DNA of 64,000 nucleotides from Runella defluvii. GTDB lineage: Bacteria; Bacteroidota; Bacteroidia; Cytophagales; Spirosomataceae. The stretch spans positions 43,677 to 107,676 of the forward strand of contig NZ_JACIBY010000019.1 of assembly GCF_014195535.1 (NCBI RefSeq). The letters run 5' to 3'. Every line of letters starts with the position of its first letter. Position 1 is the first letter of the stretch. This document shows positions 26,509 to 36,700 of this stretch, in pieces. Both the position numbers and the translations under genes were made by a program. The notes beneath the pieces are model-generated. The model had not been told where the DNA came from. It was given only the letters and a program-made list of their open reading frames with translations, and ran no database searches.

Positions 26509-28326
26509 ATGCGAGGTCGGTCGGTTTTAGTTTGTTTAACGTTGTGGTGCATGGCATTGAAACTACTCCATGCCCATGAACCCGCTCGCGTTGCTGATTG
26601 CACTACCCCTCCCACCCTTTTTGTATCAAAAGTAAAGCGCCCATCAGTTGCCAGTTCTACAACCGTTTGTCAAGACAGTTTAGTCCAGCTTAACGCTCGA
26701 AACTACCCACCTGGCAGTACATTTACGTGGCAAAAAGGAGGCGTTGATGTACCCAATGCTGTTGATTCTGTTTTGGTAGTTCGTGGCAATCAATCGGGCA
26801 CTTACCATTGTATTGTTCGCTCTCCACTTTGCTCCCTTCCTATCGTTTCCGCCCCTTTAGTCATAACGACCAATGCCAAACTGTTGGTCAGCATTTCGGC
26901 AGGGAACCCGATTGGCGTCCCGTGCAAGGAAGGAACGATAAAATTAACCAGTAACTCAAGCGGAAACGGCCCGTTAAAATATCAGTGGTACTTTGAAAAT
27001 CAGCTCATTCCTAGTGCAACAAGCAACGTTTTTGATGCCATTGAGACGGGAGTTTATACCCTTAAAGTCGTTGATGGTTTCGATTGCGCTAACGTGTCTG
27101 GAGCACTGACGGTCATTACCTACACACCTCCCAAGGCCGACTTGAGCACGTCCCGCGCTGGGTTTTGTAATGGTGAAAAAGTAACACTCAAAGCCACCCA
27201 AGGACGCACCTACCTGTACCGTTGGCTACGCGACGGTCAAGAAATCAACGGCATCAAAGATTCCATCTCGGTCACGCAAACTGGTACATACACCGTCAAA
27301 ATCACGTCTCCCAACGGATGTACCACGGAGTCGAACCAAATTTCAGTGGTACAATACGACGACCCTGTGGTATCCATTACCTCTTCTGGAAATCAAATTT
27401 GTCCAGGTGGAACCCTAGTACTGAAAGCCCAAGGAAAAGACTTGAAAACTTTTGAGTGGAAAAAAGAAGGAAAAACCGCTCAAAATGGTGTCAAAAGTGA
27501 CTTTATAGTGACCCAAGCGGGAAGTTACACCGTCACAGTCAAAGATACCAACCGTTGTTTTGCAACCTCAAAACCCATTGACATTGAACTAGTTACCAAA
27601 ATAGAAACCACCCTAGCTCCCATTCCTAGTTTTTGTGGAATAACCTCGGCCCCCTTTCGTCTAACGGGAACCCCAACGGGAGGAAGTTTTTCGGGGAAAG
27701 GCGTAATGGGAGATGTGTTTGACCCTCAATTGGCGGGTTTTGGACAACATACCGTTAGTTACTCCGTCAAAGGAAGTATAGAATGTATGAATGGAGAAAG
27801 CCGCCAAGATGTGCTCGTTTCCCCTTCCCCTCAGCTCGATTTGGGCCCCGACAAGGACATTATCAAAGGTGGTAGTATCGCATTAAATGCTGACCTAGGG
27901 CCCGACTATCGTTACCAATGGTCTCCTACCACGGGCGTTAGTGACATCGCAAGTCCTACCCCAACATTGTCCCCCTCACAATCGACAAAGTACATTGTCA
28001 AAGCCATTGGCCCTTCTCGGTGCGTTGCAACTGATAGCATTTATATTACCGTTTTTACTCCACTTTATATCCCTGATGTGTTCAGTCCTAACCAAGACGG
28101 CGTCAATGATACGTGGGAAATCAAAGGTTTAGAAGACTATCCCGACGCTCAAATCAGTGTATATAATCGCTGGGGAGAACTTATCTATCACCGTCACCAA
28201 GTTTCATTGGCCTCCTTTGATGGAAACTGGAATGGCAATCCCCTTCCAATAGGAGTTTATACTTATCACATCTTGACCGAACCCAAAGGGCGAGTCTATC
28301 GAGGTTTTGTGAATTTACTTCGTTGA
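26509..28326 (+). CDS. T9SS type B cargo with Ig/PKD-like repeats (gliding-motility C-terminal domain)
   Basis: The 605-residue protein has a signal peptide (MRGRSVLVCLTLWCMALKLLHA), then about five Ig-like/PKD-like repeats of roughly 85 residues with conserved Cys pairs and 'GTYTVKI', 'GSYTVTV' strand endings. The C-terminal about 90 residues match the gliding-motility-associated type B sorting domain: YIPDVFSPNQDGVNDTWEI, then VYNRWGELIYH and 'FDGNWNGNPLPIGVYTYHI'. It should be exported by the type IX system, with the domain kept or cleaved at the surface. The ligand is unknown. The MITE-like element at 28348 starts 22 bases after the stop. Confidence 0.88.
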   Translation: MRGRSVLVCLTLWCMALKLLHAHEPARVADCTTPPTLFVSKVKRPSVASSTTVCQDSLVQLNARNYPPGSTFTWQKGGVDVPNAVDSVLVVRGNQSGTYHCIVRSPLCSLPIVSAPLVITTNAKLLVSISAGNPIGVPCKEGTIKLTSNSSGNGPLKYQWYFENQLIPSATSNVFDAIETGVYTLKVVDGFDCANVSGALTVITYTPPKADLSTSRAGFCNGEKVTLKATQGRTYLYRWLRDGQEINGIKDSISVTQTGTYTVKITSPNGCTTESNQISVVQYDDPVVSITSSGNQICPGGTLVLKAQGKDLKTFEWKKEGKTAQNGVKSDFIVTQAGSYTVTVKDTNRCFATSKPIDIELVTKIETTLAPIPSFCGITSAPFRLTGTPTGGSFSGKGVMGDVFDPQLAGFGQHTVSYSVKGSIECMNGESRQDVLVSPSPQLDLGPDKDIIKGGSIALNADLGPDYRYQWSPTTGVSDIASPTPTLSPSQSTKYIVKAIGPSRCVATDSIYITVFTPLYIPDVFSPNQDGVNDTWEIKGLEDYPDAQISVYNRWGELIYHRHQVSLASFDGNWNGNPLPIGVYTYHILTEPKGRVYRGFVNLLR

Positions 28327-28338
28327 TTGCTTTCGTAC

Positions 28339-28516
28339 ATTACGTATCAGGTTGAACGCATTAAAAAAAGTAGCCTCAGCGAGGCTAAATCTTAGTAGAA
28401 AAAAGAGGTAAAGGACATCCCCAATCCCTAACGGGGCATTTTTCTACTAAGATGTAGCTCCTCTGGAGCAATCAATAGCCATTCTACATTTTAATGCGTT
28501 CAACCTGATTACGTAT
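28339..28516. mobile_element. MITE-like element with 19-bp terminal inverted repeats and 9-bp target duplication
   Basis: The element spans 28348-28507 (160 bp). Its ends, CAGGTTGAACGCATTAAAA (28348-28366) and the exact complement at 28489-28507, form a perfect 19-bp inverted repeat. It is flanked by direct repeats ATTACGTAT at 28339-28347 and 28508-28516, as expected of a transposition target duplication. Inside are further perfect stems: TAGCCTC/GAGGCTA (28371-28387), a 15-bp stem (28389-28403 with 28439-28453) enclosing CCCC/GGGG (28419-28436), and GCTCC/GGAGC (28457-28469) nested in TGTAG/CTACA (28453-28457 with 28484-28488). There is no coding capacity. It could also be a structured RNA or REP-like element. 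Confidence 0.75.
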
Positions 28517-28602
28517 TAACTTCTAGGCATTTCTTCGTTTTTTTTAGTACGTTTTCCTATTTTAGCGCTCCCTTACCCTACTATAGAGTATATTTTAAAG
28601 GA

Positions 28603-31533
28603 ATGTCGTTTGGTTCAAGATTCATTCGCAGTTACTTTCTTTCGCTTTTTTTGCAAGCGATTACCCCCTTTTTCTTTTGCCTTGTTTATGGACAACAGTC
28701 GCCTACCTCCATCCAAAAAAAGCGAGTTGATGAACTTTATGTCCTTTTCCAAAAGAAAATCTTAACAGCTCACCTTGCAATACCCTCCTGCCCTCCCTCC
28801 CATTTAAGCCATTCAGAAGCACTTGATTACGTATTAAACCACTCATCCTTTGAAAGTTTGTACAAAAATGGGAGAATAAAATGCGCAGGAGAAATACTCT
28901 CAACCGCCCGTCCAGCCACCAATTCTGCTTCGTATTCTTCTTGGTTAGCTTCCCTTACCAAATTCTTACAGATTACCCAACAGCAAGATTCTGCGTCGAA
29001 ATGTTTGGCACTTTTAGAACGTTCTCTCTCAGCTCATTCTCCTTTAATCGGCACACTGGCATTGTTCAAAACCGCTCAGTTTCGACGCCAAATTCAGTTT
29101 GAAAAAGCCTTGCAAACAGCCAACGAAGCCTTACAATCCGCTCGTGCTACCAAGGATAAACGATTAACCGCCGCACTATTGAATGAAATTGGCAATACCT
29201 CCAGAGATATTTACCGCCAAGAACCCGATAAGTATTTGCCTATTTTTAAAGAAGCCCTCGACATCGCTCAATCCCTCAACGACTCTTCGCTCATTAGCGA
29301 TACCTACGAAAACCTTGTTTATACCTATTTTATGGACAATTCGATGGACATTGAACATGCCCTCGAAAACCTAGAGCTGGCTTTAGCTACTTTCCCTAGC
29401 CAGACTACCCTTTTTGCACGGTATCGTTTTACCAATACAGTGGTCGCTTTTCTAAGTTATTTATCAGGAGAAAATGAAAAAGTTATTTCTTTATTTAAAC
29501 ACGTAGTACTTCTTTCGCGTCAGCTTCAACGGCCTACCGACACCCGCGCCACGTTTCAATATATTGCCGACCAATACATCAACATAAAAAATTTCAAATT
29601 GGCCTCGATGTACTTAGATTCGGCCCAACGATACGATTCACCCGAATGGGAAAAAGACTATTTCTACGAAAACCGAGCACAAGTAGCCAAAGCATTAGGC
29701 GATTTTCAGGGAGCCAACGATTACTACAAAAAAGCGTTGGAAGAAAAAGAAAGGGTGTATTTACGGCGCAATAACCAAACCATGACGCAATGGGAGACCC
29801 AATTCCGCACCCGCGAAACGGCTTTACAACTAGCACAAGAAAAGCGGCAACAATGGTTTTTGTGGGGAATTGTAGGCTTGGTAACCCTTCTTTTCTTTTT
29901 AGCAACGTATTCTTTTTGGCGTAACCGAAAACAACTTCAGCAGTTGGCCCAACAACATGAAATCATTGAACGCCAGAGTCAGGAGCTTCGCCAACTCGAC
30001 GAGGCGAAAACCCGCTTTTTTTCCAACATCACCCACGAATTTCGTACGCCGCTGACCCTCATTATCAGTCCGCTCGAAACCCTTTTGAAGCAACAACCCA
30101 AACAACCTATTTTAGGAATGATTCATGCCAATGCTTCTCGGTTGTTGGCCTTAATTAATCAGCTCCTTGATTTATCAAAAATCGATGCGGGTGCCTTACA
30201 GCCCTCATTAACCAAAGAAAACTTGGTACTTTTTCTTCGCCGCCAAGCTGAGCCTTTTGAAGCATTGGCCGACGAACGAGGCATTGAATTACATGTTCCA
30301 AAAAAAGTTTTGGAAATGCCATTGGGGTACATCGATACCGACAAACTCAGTAAAATCATCACCAACTTATTAAGCAATGCCCTGAAATTCACACCTCAAG
30401 GTGGGGAAGTACAGTATCACTGGGATATTAGCGACAAACTACTTTCTATCACCCTGTCGGATTCAGGAATTGGCATTCCTCCCGAAAAGTTGAGCACCAT
30501 CTTCGACCGCTTTTACCAAGTTGATTCTTCATCACGACGGATGTACGAGGGTTCGGGCATTGGTTTGTCTTTGGTGAAAGAACTTGTAGGAGTACTAAAA
30601 GGGGAAATTACGGTAGAAAGTAGGCTCAGCTCAGGCACAACTTTTCTCTTACGTTTTCCCATCGATGCACACACATGGGGAATCGTTGAAACCGAAAACA
30701 TGTTGGAAAAGCAGCCCGAAGTCGTTCCTGCTTTGATCGAAAAAGCAACTTCTGTTTTGGTGGACGAAATTACTACCTCCACTTCGGTCGTGCTTATCGT
30801 AGAAGACAATCCCGATTTGCGGACATACATCGCCAGTTTGTTTGACAATCAATGTCAGGTACTTACGGCCGTAGATGGGCAAGAGGGATTAGAAAAAGCG
30901 ATGGAAGCCATTCCTGATTTGATTATTTCTGACTGGATGATGCCTAATATGGACGGAATCAACCTTTGTCAGCACCTCAAAAAAGACGCCCGAACTAGCC
31001 ACATTCCCGTTGTTTTGCTGACGGCTAAAACGGCGATTGAAAGTCGATTAACAGGTTTTGAAGGAGGAGCCGACGACTATATTGTGAAGCCCTTTCACGC
31101 AACTGAGTTACAGTTGAAAGTCAAAAACTGGCTGGCTAGACAAGAAAAATTAAAGAAACATTACACGGAGTTGCTCCAAAAACCCGTGCTCGTCCCGCCC
31201 ACCCCTGAGTTGGAAGGAGCCTTTATGGAACGGTTGTTTGGAGTCATTGATAATCACCTTTCTGACACCACATTCAGCGTGGACTCACTGGCCGACGCCT
31301 TGCAATTAAATCGGCGAACACTGCAACGAAAAGTAAATAGCTTGACAAATCTTTCTCCCAACGAGCTAATCCGAAATCATCGTTTACGGCGGGCTTTGAC
31401 ATTGTTAAAGCAAGGAGAATCGATTGCCGATGCGGCCTTTAAAGTCGGTTTCGAAACCCCCTCCTATTTTACCAAATGTTTTAAAGAAACCTTTGGTATC
31501 AAACCTTCGGAGCTTGAAATTTCATCGCTTTGA
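28603..31533 (+). CDS. Hybrid two-component sensor kinase/response regulator with AraC-type output (HTCS-like)
   Basis: The 976-residue protein joins a whole phosphorelay in one chain. A signal sequence (residues about 1-30) leads to an alpha-helical TPR-like sensor part (about 80-410), a transmembrane helix (about 420-442), a coiled coil, a HisKA domain (FFSNITHEFRTPL; phosphoacceptor His 478), an HATPase (about 580-700), a receiver domain (LIISDWMMPNMDG, Asp 777; Lys in VKP) and an AraC-type HTH pair (about 865-976). PUL-type HTCS usually have a Y_Y_Y/beta-propeller sensor; here it is TPR-like. It faces the phosphonate genes and may regulate them; this is an inference. Confidence 0.9.
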   Translation: MSFGSRFIRSYFLSLFLQAITPFFFCLVYGQQSPTSIQKKRVDELYVLFQKKILTAHLAIPSCPPSHLSHSEALDYVLNHSSFESLYKNGRIKCAGEILSTARPATNSASYSSWLASLTKFLQITQQQDSASKCLALLERSLSAHSPLIGTLALFKTAQFRRQIQFEKALQTANEALQSARATKDKRLTAALLNEIGNTSRDIYRQEPDKYLPIFKEALDIAQSLNDSSLISDTYENLVYTYFMDNSMDIEHALENLELALATFPSQTTLFARYRFTNTVVAFLSYLSGENEKVISLFKHVVLLSRQLQRPTDTRATFQYIADQYINIKNFKLASMYLDSAQRYDSPEWEKDYFYENRAQVAKALGDFQGANDYYKKALEEKERVYLRRNNQTMTQWETQFRTRETALQLAQEKRQQWFLWGIVGLVTLLFFLATYSFWRNRKQLQQLAQQHEIIERQSQELRQLDEAKTRFFSNITHEFRTPLTLIISPLETLLKQQPKQPILGMIHANASRLLALINQLLDLSKIDAGALQPSLTKENLVLFLRRQAEPFEALADERGIELHVPKKVLEMPLGYIDTDKLSKIITNLLSNALKFTPQGGEVQYHWDISDKLLSITLSDSGIGIPPEKLSTIFDRFYQVDSSSRRMYEGSGIGLSLVKELVGVLKGEITVESRLSSGTTFLLRFPIDAHTWGIVETENMLEKQPEVVPALIEKATSVLVDEITTSTSVVLIVEDNPDLRTYIASLFDNQCQVLTAVDGQEGLEKAMEAIPDLIISDWMMPNMDGINLCQHLKKDARTSHIPVVLLTAKTAIESRLTGFEGGADDYIVKPFHATELQLKVKNWLARQEKLKKHYTELLQKPVLVPPTPELEGAFMERLFGVIDNHLSDTTFSVDSLADALQLNRRTLQRKVNSLTNLSPNELIRNHRLRRALTLLKQGESIADAAFKVGFETPSYFTKCFKETFGIKPSELEISSL

Positions 31534-31535
31534 AG

Positions 31536-32684
31536 CTAAGCAAACAACTTCTTTATATTTTCTTCGGAATACCCGCCCGTTGAGGTCATTCCTTTTCCCC
31601 CAATCCCCGTAATGATTTGGATGTGGTCGTCGATCTGACGTTCATAGATTTCCTCAGTAGTTTGACTGTAAAAACCAGCCCAAGTTGTACGAATTTTGTC
31701 CACCTCAAAAGTAACAATTCGCTCAGCTTCACTGATAATCAAGCCATTAATATAGTCAGTTGTATGAAAACCCAAATCATCTACGTGTTGTGCATCTGCG
31801 TACTCGTGCGAGTCGCCTATCACCACGGAACCGTCTTCTGCTTGTTTGAATAACACGTGAATCCCCCACTTTTTGAGATCGGAATAATGCTCAGGAGTAA
31901 CCATCGACGCATACGAAGGCATTTGTTGGAAGGATTCATAACGGCGGATGGTCAAGCCCGTCAGGATATTTCCCTTCATTGATAAAGTAGGAAAAGGTAT
32001 CGTCTGCATCATTTGTAATTTGCTAACAATCAAACCGCTGTTGGCAAACAATTCGGGATACAACATTCGGAACTCATGTCCATTGCAAATCAGTACTTTT
32101 TCAGCCTCAAATTCTTGTCGGTTGGCCAAACGTACCGTGGCTTTTCCGCTGGCGCTTTGGCAATCAACCACCGTCGCATTGTTAAGAAAAGTAATACCGA
32201 TTTGTTCCTTACAATACCCCAACAATCGCTGCATCAAAACAGGTGAATCAACGCTCAGCTCTTGCGGAAAAAACAATGCCCCTACGGGATAGCTTGGTCG
32301 TAAATAAGGATAAATTTCAAGGCACTTTTGGCGACTTAATAACTCGCAGGTGTAGCCTATTTTTTGGTAATAATCGTACAGTTCATTGGCCAACTGCCAT
32401 TCGTCGTCGTCAGACGCCACATAGACAGAGCCATTGTTACGAACGGTCAAATCTACCTTCGATTGCAACGTTTGGTATAATTCTAGGCTGCGTTGCCCAT
32501 AATTAAACCACCGTCCCGACAGCCCCGAAGGCACCACTTGCCCAAAGTTTCGGACAGTAGCTCCAACGGGAAAATTATCTTTTTCAAGCAATAAGACCGA
32601 TTTGTTTTGGCGAGCTGCGTGATAGGCATGAAACGTGCCCATGATACCGCCGCCCACCACAATAAGATCAAAATGTTTTTGCAT
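31536..32684 (-). CDS. HpnW-like (TIGR03364-type) FAD-dependent oxidoreductase
   Basis: The 382-residue protein is a DAO-type flavoenzyme: the dinucleotide motif DLIVVGGGIMGTFHAYHAA stands at the N terminus, followed by LLLEKDNFPVGATVRNFGQV, and GIGGKGMTSTGG near the C terminus binds the flavin. The 'ATVRNFGQVVPSG' segment fits the clade I remember as TIGR03364, proposed to oxidatively deaminate aminophosphonates and found beside phosphonatase-like hydrolases. Here exactly such a hydrolase lies upstream, and its stop codon overlaps this ATG by one base (TAATG). It is probably cytoplasmic, with no signal peptide. The substrate is not known; an amino acid oxidase is the alternative. Confidence 0.85.
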   Translation of the reverse strand: MQKHFDLIVVGGGIMGTFHAYHAARQNKSVLLLEKDNFPVGATVRNFGQVVPSGLSGRWFNYGQRSLELYQTLQSKVDLTVRNNGSVYVASDDDEWQLANELYDYYQKIGYTCELLSRQKCLEIYPYLRPSYPVGALFFPQELSVDSPVLMQRLLGYCKEQIGITFLNNATVVDCQSASGKATVRLANRQEFEAEKVLICNGHEFRMLYPELFANSGLIVSKLQMMQTIPFPTLSMKGNILTGLTIRRYESFQQMPSYASMVTPEHYSDLKKWGIHVLFKQAEDGSVVIGDSHEYADAQHVDDLGFHTTDYINGLIISEAERIVTFEVDKIRTTWAGFYSQTTEEIYERQIDDHIQIITGIGGKGMTSTGGYSEENIKKLFA

Positions 32685-33421
32685 TAGTTTTTTACTTTAA
32701 TTTCTTCCAAAACCTGAATAATTTCATCAATCGAACCCAACAACGCGTCGTGTGGGTGACCAATCAATTGTTCGGTGGTATGTGTTCCGTTGGTAACGCC
32801 AAGGTTAAGATACACACCTGCTGCTTTGCCTGAGCCTAAGTCTGAAGGGGTATCACCTGCGTTGATGACGCGCTTCACATCCGTGACTCCCAAAAGGCGC
32901 ATGGCTTTATAAATCATGTCGGGAGCAGGACGCCCCTGCGGCACTTCATCGCTCGAAATCGACGCTTGAATGACGGTCGATTCATTGCCAACACGCTGTG
33001 CATCAAGACCTTCCAACCAGCCCAGTTTCCCTAAAATAATGTCGGTTACTTCCCGATAGAAACCCGTTGTAAGGGCCACTTTAATGCCATTCTTTTTAAG
33101 GTAACCAAACAACTCCAAACACCCAACTGTAGGATAAACAGGCTGTGTGCGATAATGTTTTTCCAACACCTCTTTAAAAACCGCATACGATTCATCTACC
33201 CTACTCTCGACATCGGGGTGAGTTTCACCCAATTGTTTTCTCCAAAATAACTGAAAAACAAAACGTTTAGCAAGCCCCTGAACGGCTAATATTTCCTCGT
33301 CGGTTGCTTCAATTCCAGTTTGCCGTGCAGCTTTGGCAAAACAGGCTTCTACTTCGTGCTGGTCGGTTACGGTTGTACCAGCCATGTCCAAAATGACTAA
33401 TTCTATTTGATGTACACTCAT
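32684..33421 (-). CDS. Phosphonatase-like HAD hydrolase (PhnX-like, TIGR03351-type)
   Basis: The 245-residue protein has phosphonatase-type HAD motifs: VILDMAGTTV with nucleophile Asp 12 and Ala 14 in place of the usual second aspartate, an Arg instead of the usual Lys in GRPAPDMI, and GDTPSDLGSGKAAG for Mg2+. A lysine at residue 52, in GLAK, aligns with the Schiff-base lysine of PhnX (Lys 53 in B. cereus), which would favour an aldehyde substrate such as phosphonoacetaldehyde or a derivative. It overlaps the FAD oxidoreductase gene by one base. The two could act in sequence: oxidative deamination, then C-P cleavage. Confidence 0.86.
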   Translation of the reverse strand: MSVHQIELVILDMAGTTVTDQHEVEACFAKAARQTGIEATDEEILAVQGLAKRFVFQLFWRKQLGETHPDVESRVDESYAVFKEVLEKHYRTQPVYPTVGCLELFGYLKKNGIKVALTTGFYREVTDIILGKLGWLEGLDAQRVGNESTVIQASISSDEVPQGRPAPDMIYKAMRLLGVTDVKRVINAGDTPSDLGSGKAAGVYLNLGVTNGTHTTEQLIGHPHDALLGSIDEIIQVLEEIKVKN

Positions 33422-33769
33422 TCGATTACGTGGTAGCTTAGTTGAAATAACAAAGGTATAATATTACTATACAAAGTTAACAATTGACTTTGTTATTGTT
33501 TAGTTAAATTTAACAAAAAAGAGTTTTTCCAAGAAAGAAAAAAAGTGAATTAACAGCCCTAAAAAACCACGATACACTGTCTTTCAATTTATTACACAAG
33601 ACAAATACTTCTTTTACCTAATTACACCTGGGCTTAAAAGTTTAACTCTTGTAAAAATCTTAATACATACTTCATCTTACATTAATCATGAGGTAACATC
33701 CACATTCTTACTTTGTGGCCTGAAATACACAAACTCTTCTTCATTCTTACAATTAACCATTCTGTACTT
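33422..33769. other. Divergent promoter region between the phosphonatase-like gene and SusC
   Basis: This 348-base AT-rich region separates the two divergent transcription units. It holds an inverted repeat ACAAAGT (33471-33477) / ACTTTGT (33487-33493), a perfect palindrome GTTAAATTTAAC (33503-33514), and three TTAACA hexamers (33477, 33510, 33550). These are candidate operator sites; the regulator is not known. A TTG at 33713 opens the SusC frame, but I start SusC at the ATG at 33770. Confidence 0.45.
33451..33483 (-). promoter_or_regulatory. Candidate promoter of the PhnX-like/FAD oxidoreductase operon
   Basis: On the minus strand, TTG (33483-33481) and TACCTTTG (33458-33451) are separated by 22 bases. 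TACCTTTG matches the Bacteroidota TAnnTTTG box exactly. It lies 30 bases upstream of the phosphonatase-like ATG, and the TTG element sits inside the ACAAAGT/ACTTTGT inverted repeat, so a protein bound there could control it. Confidence 0.45.
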
Positions 33770-36700
33770 ATGTTACAAGCTCTACCCCCAATTTTAGGGA
33801 AGAAAATCTGGGTGCTATGTTGTTTAGCGCTTTGTTTTTGCACCACGGTGTTTGCACAAGATATGACGGTGCAAGGAAAAATTATCGACGTCGAAAATAA
33901 CACCCCGCTACCTGGCGTCAGCATCGTTATTAAAGGGACAAATAAAGGCACAAATACTGACGCCCAAGGCAAATACCGTTTGAGTGTCCCTGCCAATGCC
34001 TCTCTGGTTTTTTCGTTTGTGGGTTATACTCCTCAAGAAGTTTCGGTGGGCAATCGTACCGTCATTGACCTCTCTATGGCGCAAGATTTTCGTCAACTGA
34101 ATGAAATTGTTGTAACTGCGCTCGGTATCAAAAAAGACGTTCGTCGCACGGGGGTTTCTATTCAAGGAATCGACGCAAGCCAAACCATCAAAGCCCGTGA
34201 ACCCAATGCAGTTCAGGGTCTGGTTGGAAAAGTAGCGGGCTTAACGATTGGAATGAGCGCCGAAATGCTCCGTCGTCCACAAGTAATACTTCGTGGTAAT
34301 ACGGATATTTTGTACGTAGTGGATGGTGTACCTATCAACTCAGACACTTGGAACATCAGCCCCGACGACATCGAAAGCTACTCCGTATTGAAAGGAGCTT
34401 CGGCATCGGCTTTGTATGGTTTCCGTGGCAAAAACGGCGCTATTTTGATTACAACCAAGCGTGGCTCAAAAGATAAACGTGGCTTTGCGGTTGATTTTAA
34501 TTCCTCAACCATGTTTGACAATGGATTTAACGCCATTCCAAAAGTACAAGATCAATATGGACCTGGCGACCACGGTGTTTATGAGTTTGTGGATGGTCGT
34601 GGGGGCGGTAAAAACGACGGAGATTATGACGTCTGGGGACCAAAATTTGAAGGACAGCCCATTGCTCAATACGACAGCCCTATCGACGCTGCAACTGGCA
34701 AACGCATTCCTACTCCATGGATCGCTCGCGGAACTGACAACTTAAAGCGGTATTTAGAAACAGGGGTATTATCAACCAACAACATTGCCGTATCGGCATC
34801 AGGTGACAAGTATAACGCCCGTTTCTCGTTGTCAAATACCTACCAAAAAGGGATTGTGCCTAACACCCGTCTCAACAGCTCTACCTTCAACACCTCGTTT
34901 GATTATAAGTTTAGCAACAAACTTTCTTTTGAGTCAAACTTGCAGTATAACCGCCAACAATCCCCCAATTTCCCTGACGTAAACTATGGCCCTAACTCCA
35001 TGATTTACAACATTGTCATTTGGGCGGGTGCCGATTGGAATATCGACGACATGCGCAATTATTGGCAGCCTGGCAAAGAGGGTGTACAGCAAATTTACGC
35101 CGAATATCAGCGTTATAACAACCCTTACTTTATGGCGTATGAGTGGCTGCGGGGACACAATAAAACCGACATTGTGGGTCAAGTGGCGATGAAATACCAA
35201 ATCGCCAACGGCATCGAAGCCATGTTGCGTACCCAAGTATCTTCGTGGAATACCCTTCGTACCGAAAAATTCCCGTTTTCGATGGGCACGTACGGACGCG
35301 ACGAACGCCGTGGCGACTACCGCGAAGACCAGCGCAATTTGTTTGACAACAACACGGAATTGTTGGTAAAAATTGACAAAAAAATTGGCACTAATTTTTC
35401 GGTCAACGGTTTTGTGGGTGGAAATATCCGTACGTTCAACTTCAACTATAATTTCACTACCACTGATTACCTCAACGTACCAGGTGTTTATAGTTTTGCC
35501 AACTCAGCCAACCCTGTCAAACTCAGCAATTTCCGTTCGGCTATGGGGGTAAATTCGGCCTACTACTCGGCAGACTTCTCCTTCAAAAACTTGCTAACAG
35601 TCTCTACTACAGGCCGTATGGACCAATTATCAACGCTTCCTAAAGGGAACAACACGTTCTTTTACCCTTCGGTAGCTGCGAGTTTTGTCGTTTCTGATTT
35701 GGTTCAAAATTTAGGCCCCATTTCGTTTCTAAAATTACGTGGGTCGTATGCCAACGTAAAAGATGGTTTAACCTCTTCATCGTTCTCAGGCATTGGTTTG
35801 GGCTACGGCGACTCTTACACCTCTTCGTACGATGGCCCCACTTACCAAAACTCCGCCGTTTACAGTACGCCATTGACCTACAACAACCAACCTGCGGCCT
35901 TTTTTACAAACACGCTCAACAATGCTCAAATTAAGCCCAACTCTACTTCTCAGACTGAGTTTGGAGCCGACATTCGTTTCTTAAACAACCGCCTCAGCTT
36001 TGATGCTGCCTATTTTATCTCAAACGATGGGCCTCGTATCTTTAACTTGCCTCTTTCTACGACAACGGGGTATTCGGCGGCTTTGGTTAACGGTATCAAG
36101 ACTCAGAAAAAAGGGATTGAACTTTCAATAACTGGCACGCCCATTAAAAATCTCAATGGATTAAATTGGGAAATTTTGGCCAACTGGTCCACCTTCAAGG
36201 AGCGTTTGACTGAGATTTACCCTGGTGTTGACCGTTTGAATCAATTCTTAAAAGTAGGTGACCGTACTGATGCGTACTACGACCAAACGTTTATCCGTAC
36301 GCAAGATGGCCAATTGATCAATGACGCGGGAGGGCGCCCAATCATCAACCCAGTTAGTCAATTCCTCGGCTACCTAAATCCAGACTGGGTGTGGGGCTTA
36401 AACAACCGCTTCAATTACAAAAACTGGAATTTCAGCTTCCAATTTGACGGACGTGTAGGTGGTGTCATTGCCAATTACATTCAGCGTCAGACCTTCCGTG
36501 GAGGTCGTCACATTGCTACTGTGGATGGCGCTATGGGTGAGGCCCGTTTCCAAGATTACAAAGGTGTAAAATCATACGTTGGCGAAGGTGTGGTAGTTTC
36601 CAATAATGTAGCTATCAAATACGATGTTGATGGTAACATTACTAATTATGGCGAGCTTCAGTTTACTCCAAATACCACGAAGCAGTTTCTCCAAGACTAC

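Noticed and set aside
33713..33769. TTG start that would lengthen SusC by 19 residues
   Set aside because: The ATG at 33770 gives a normal signal peptide; the extension would put polar residues before it.
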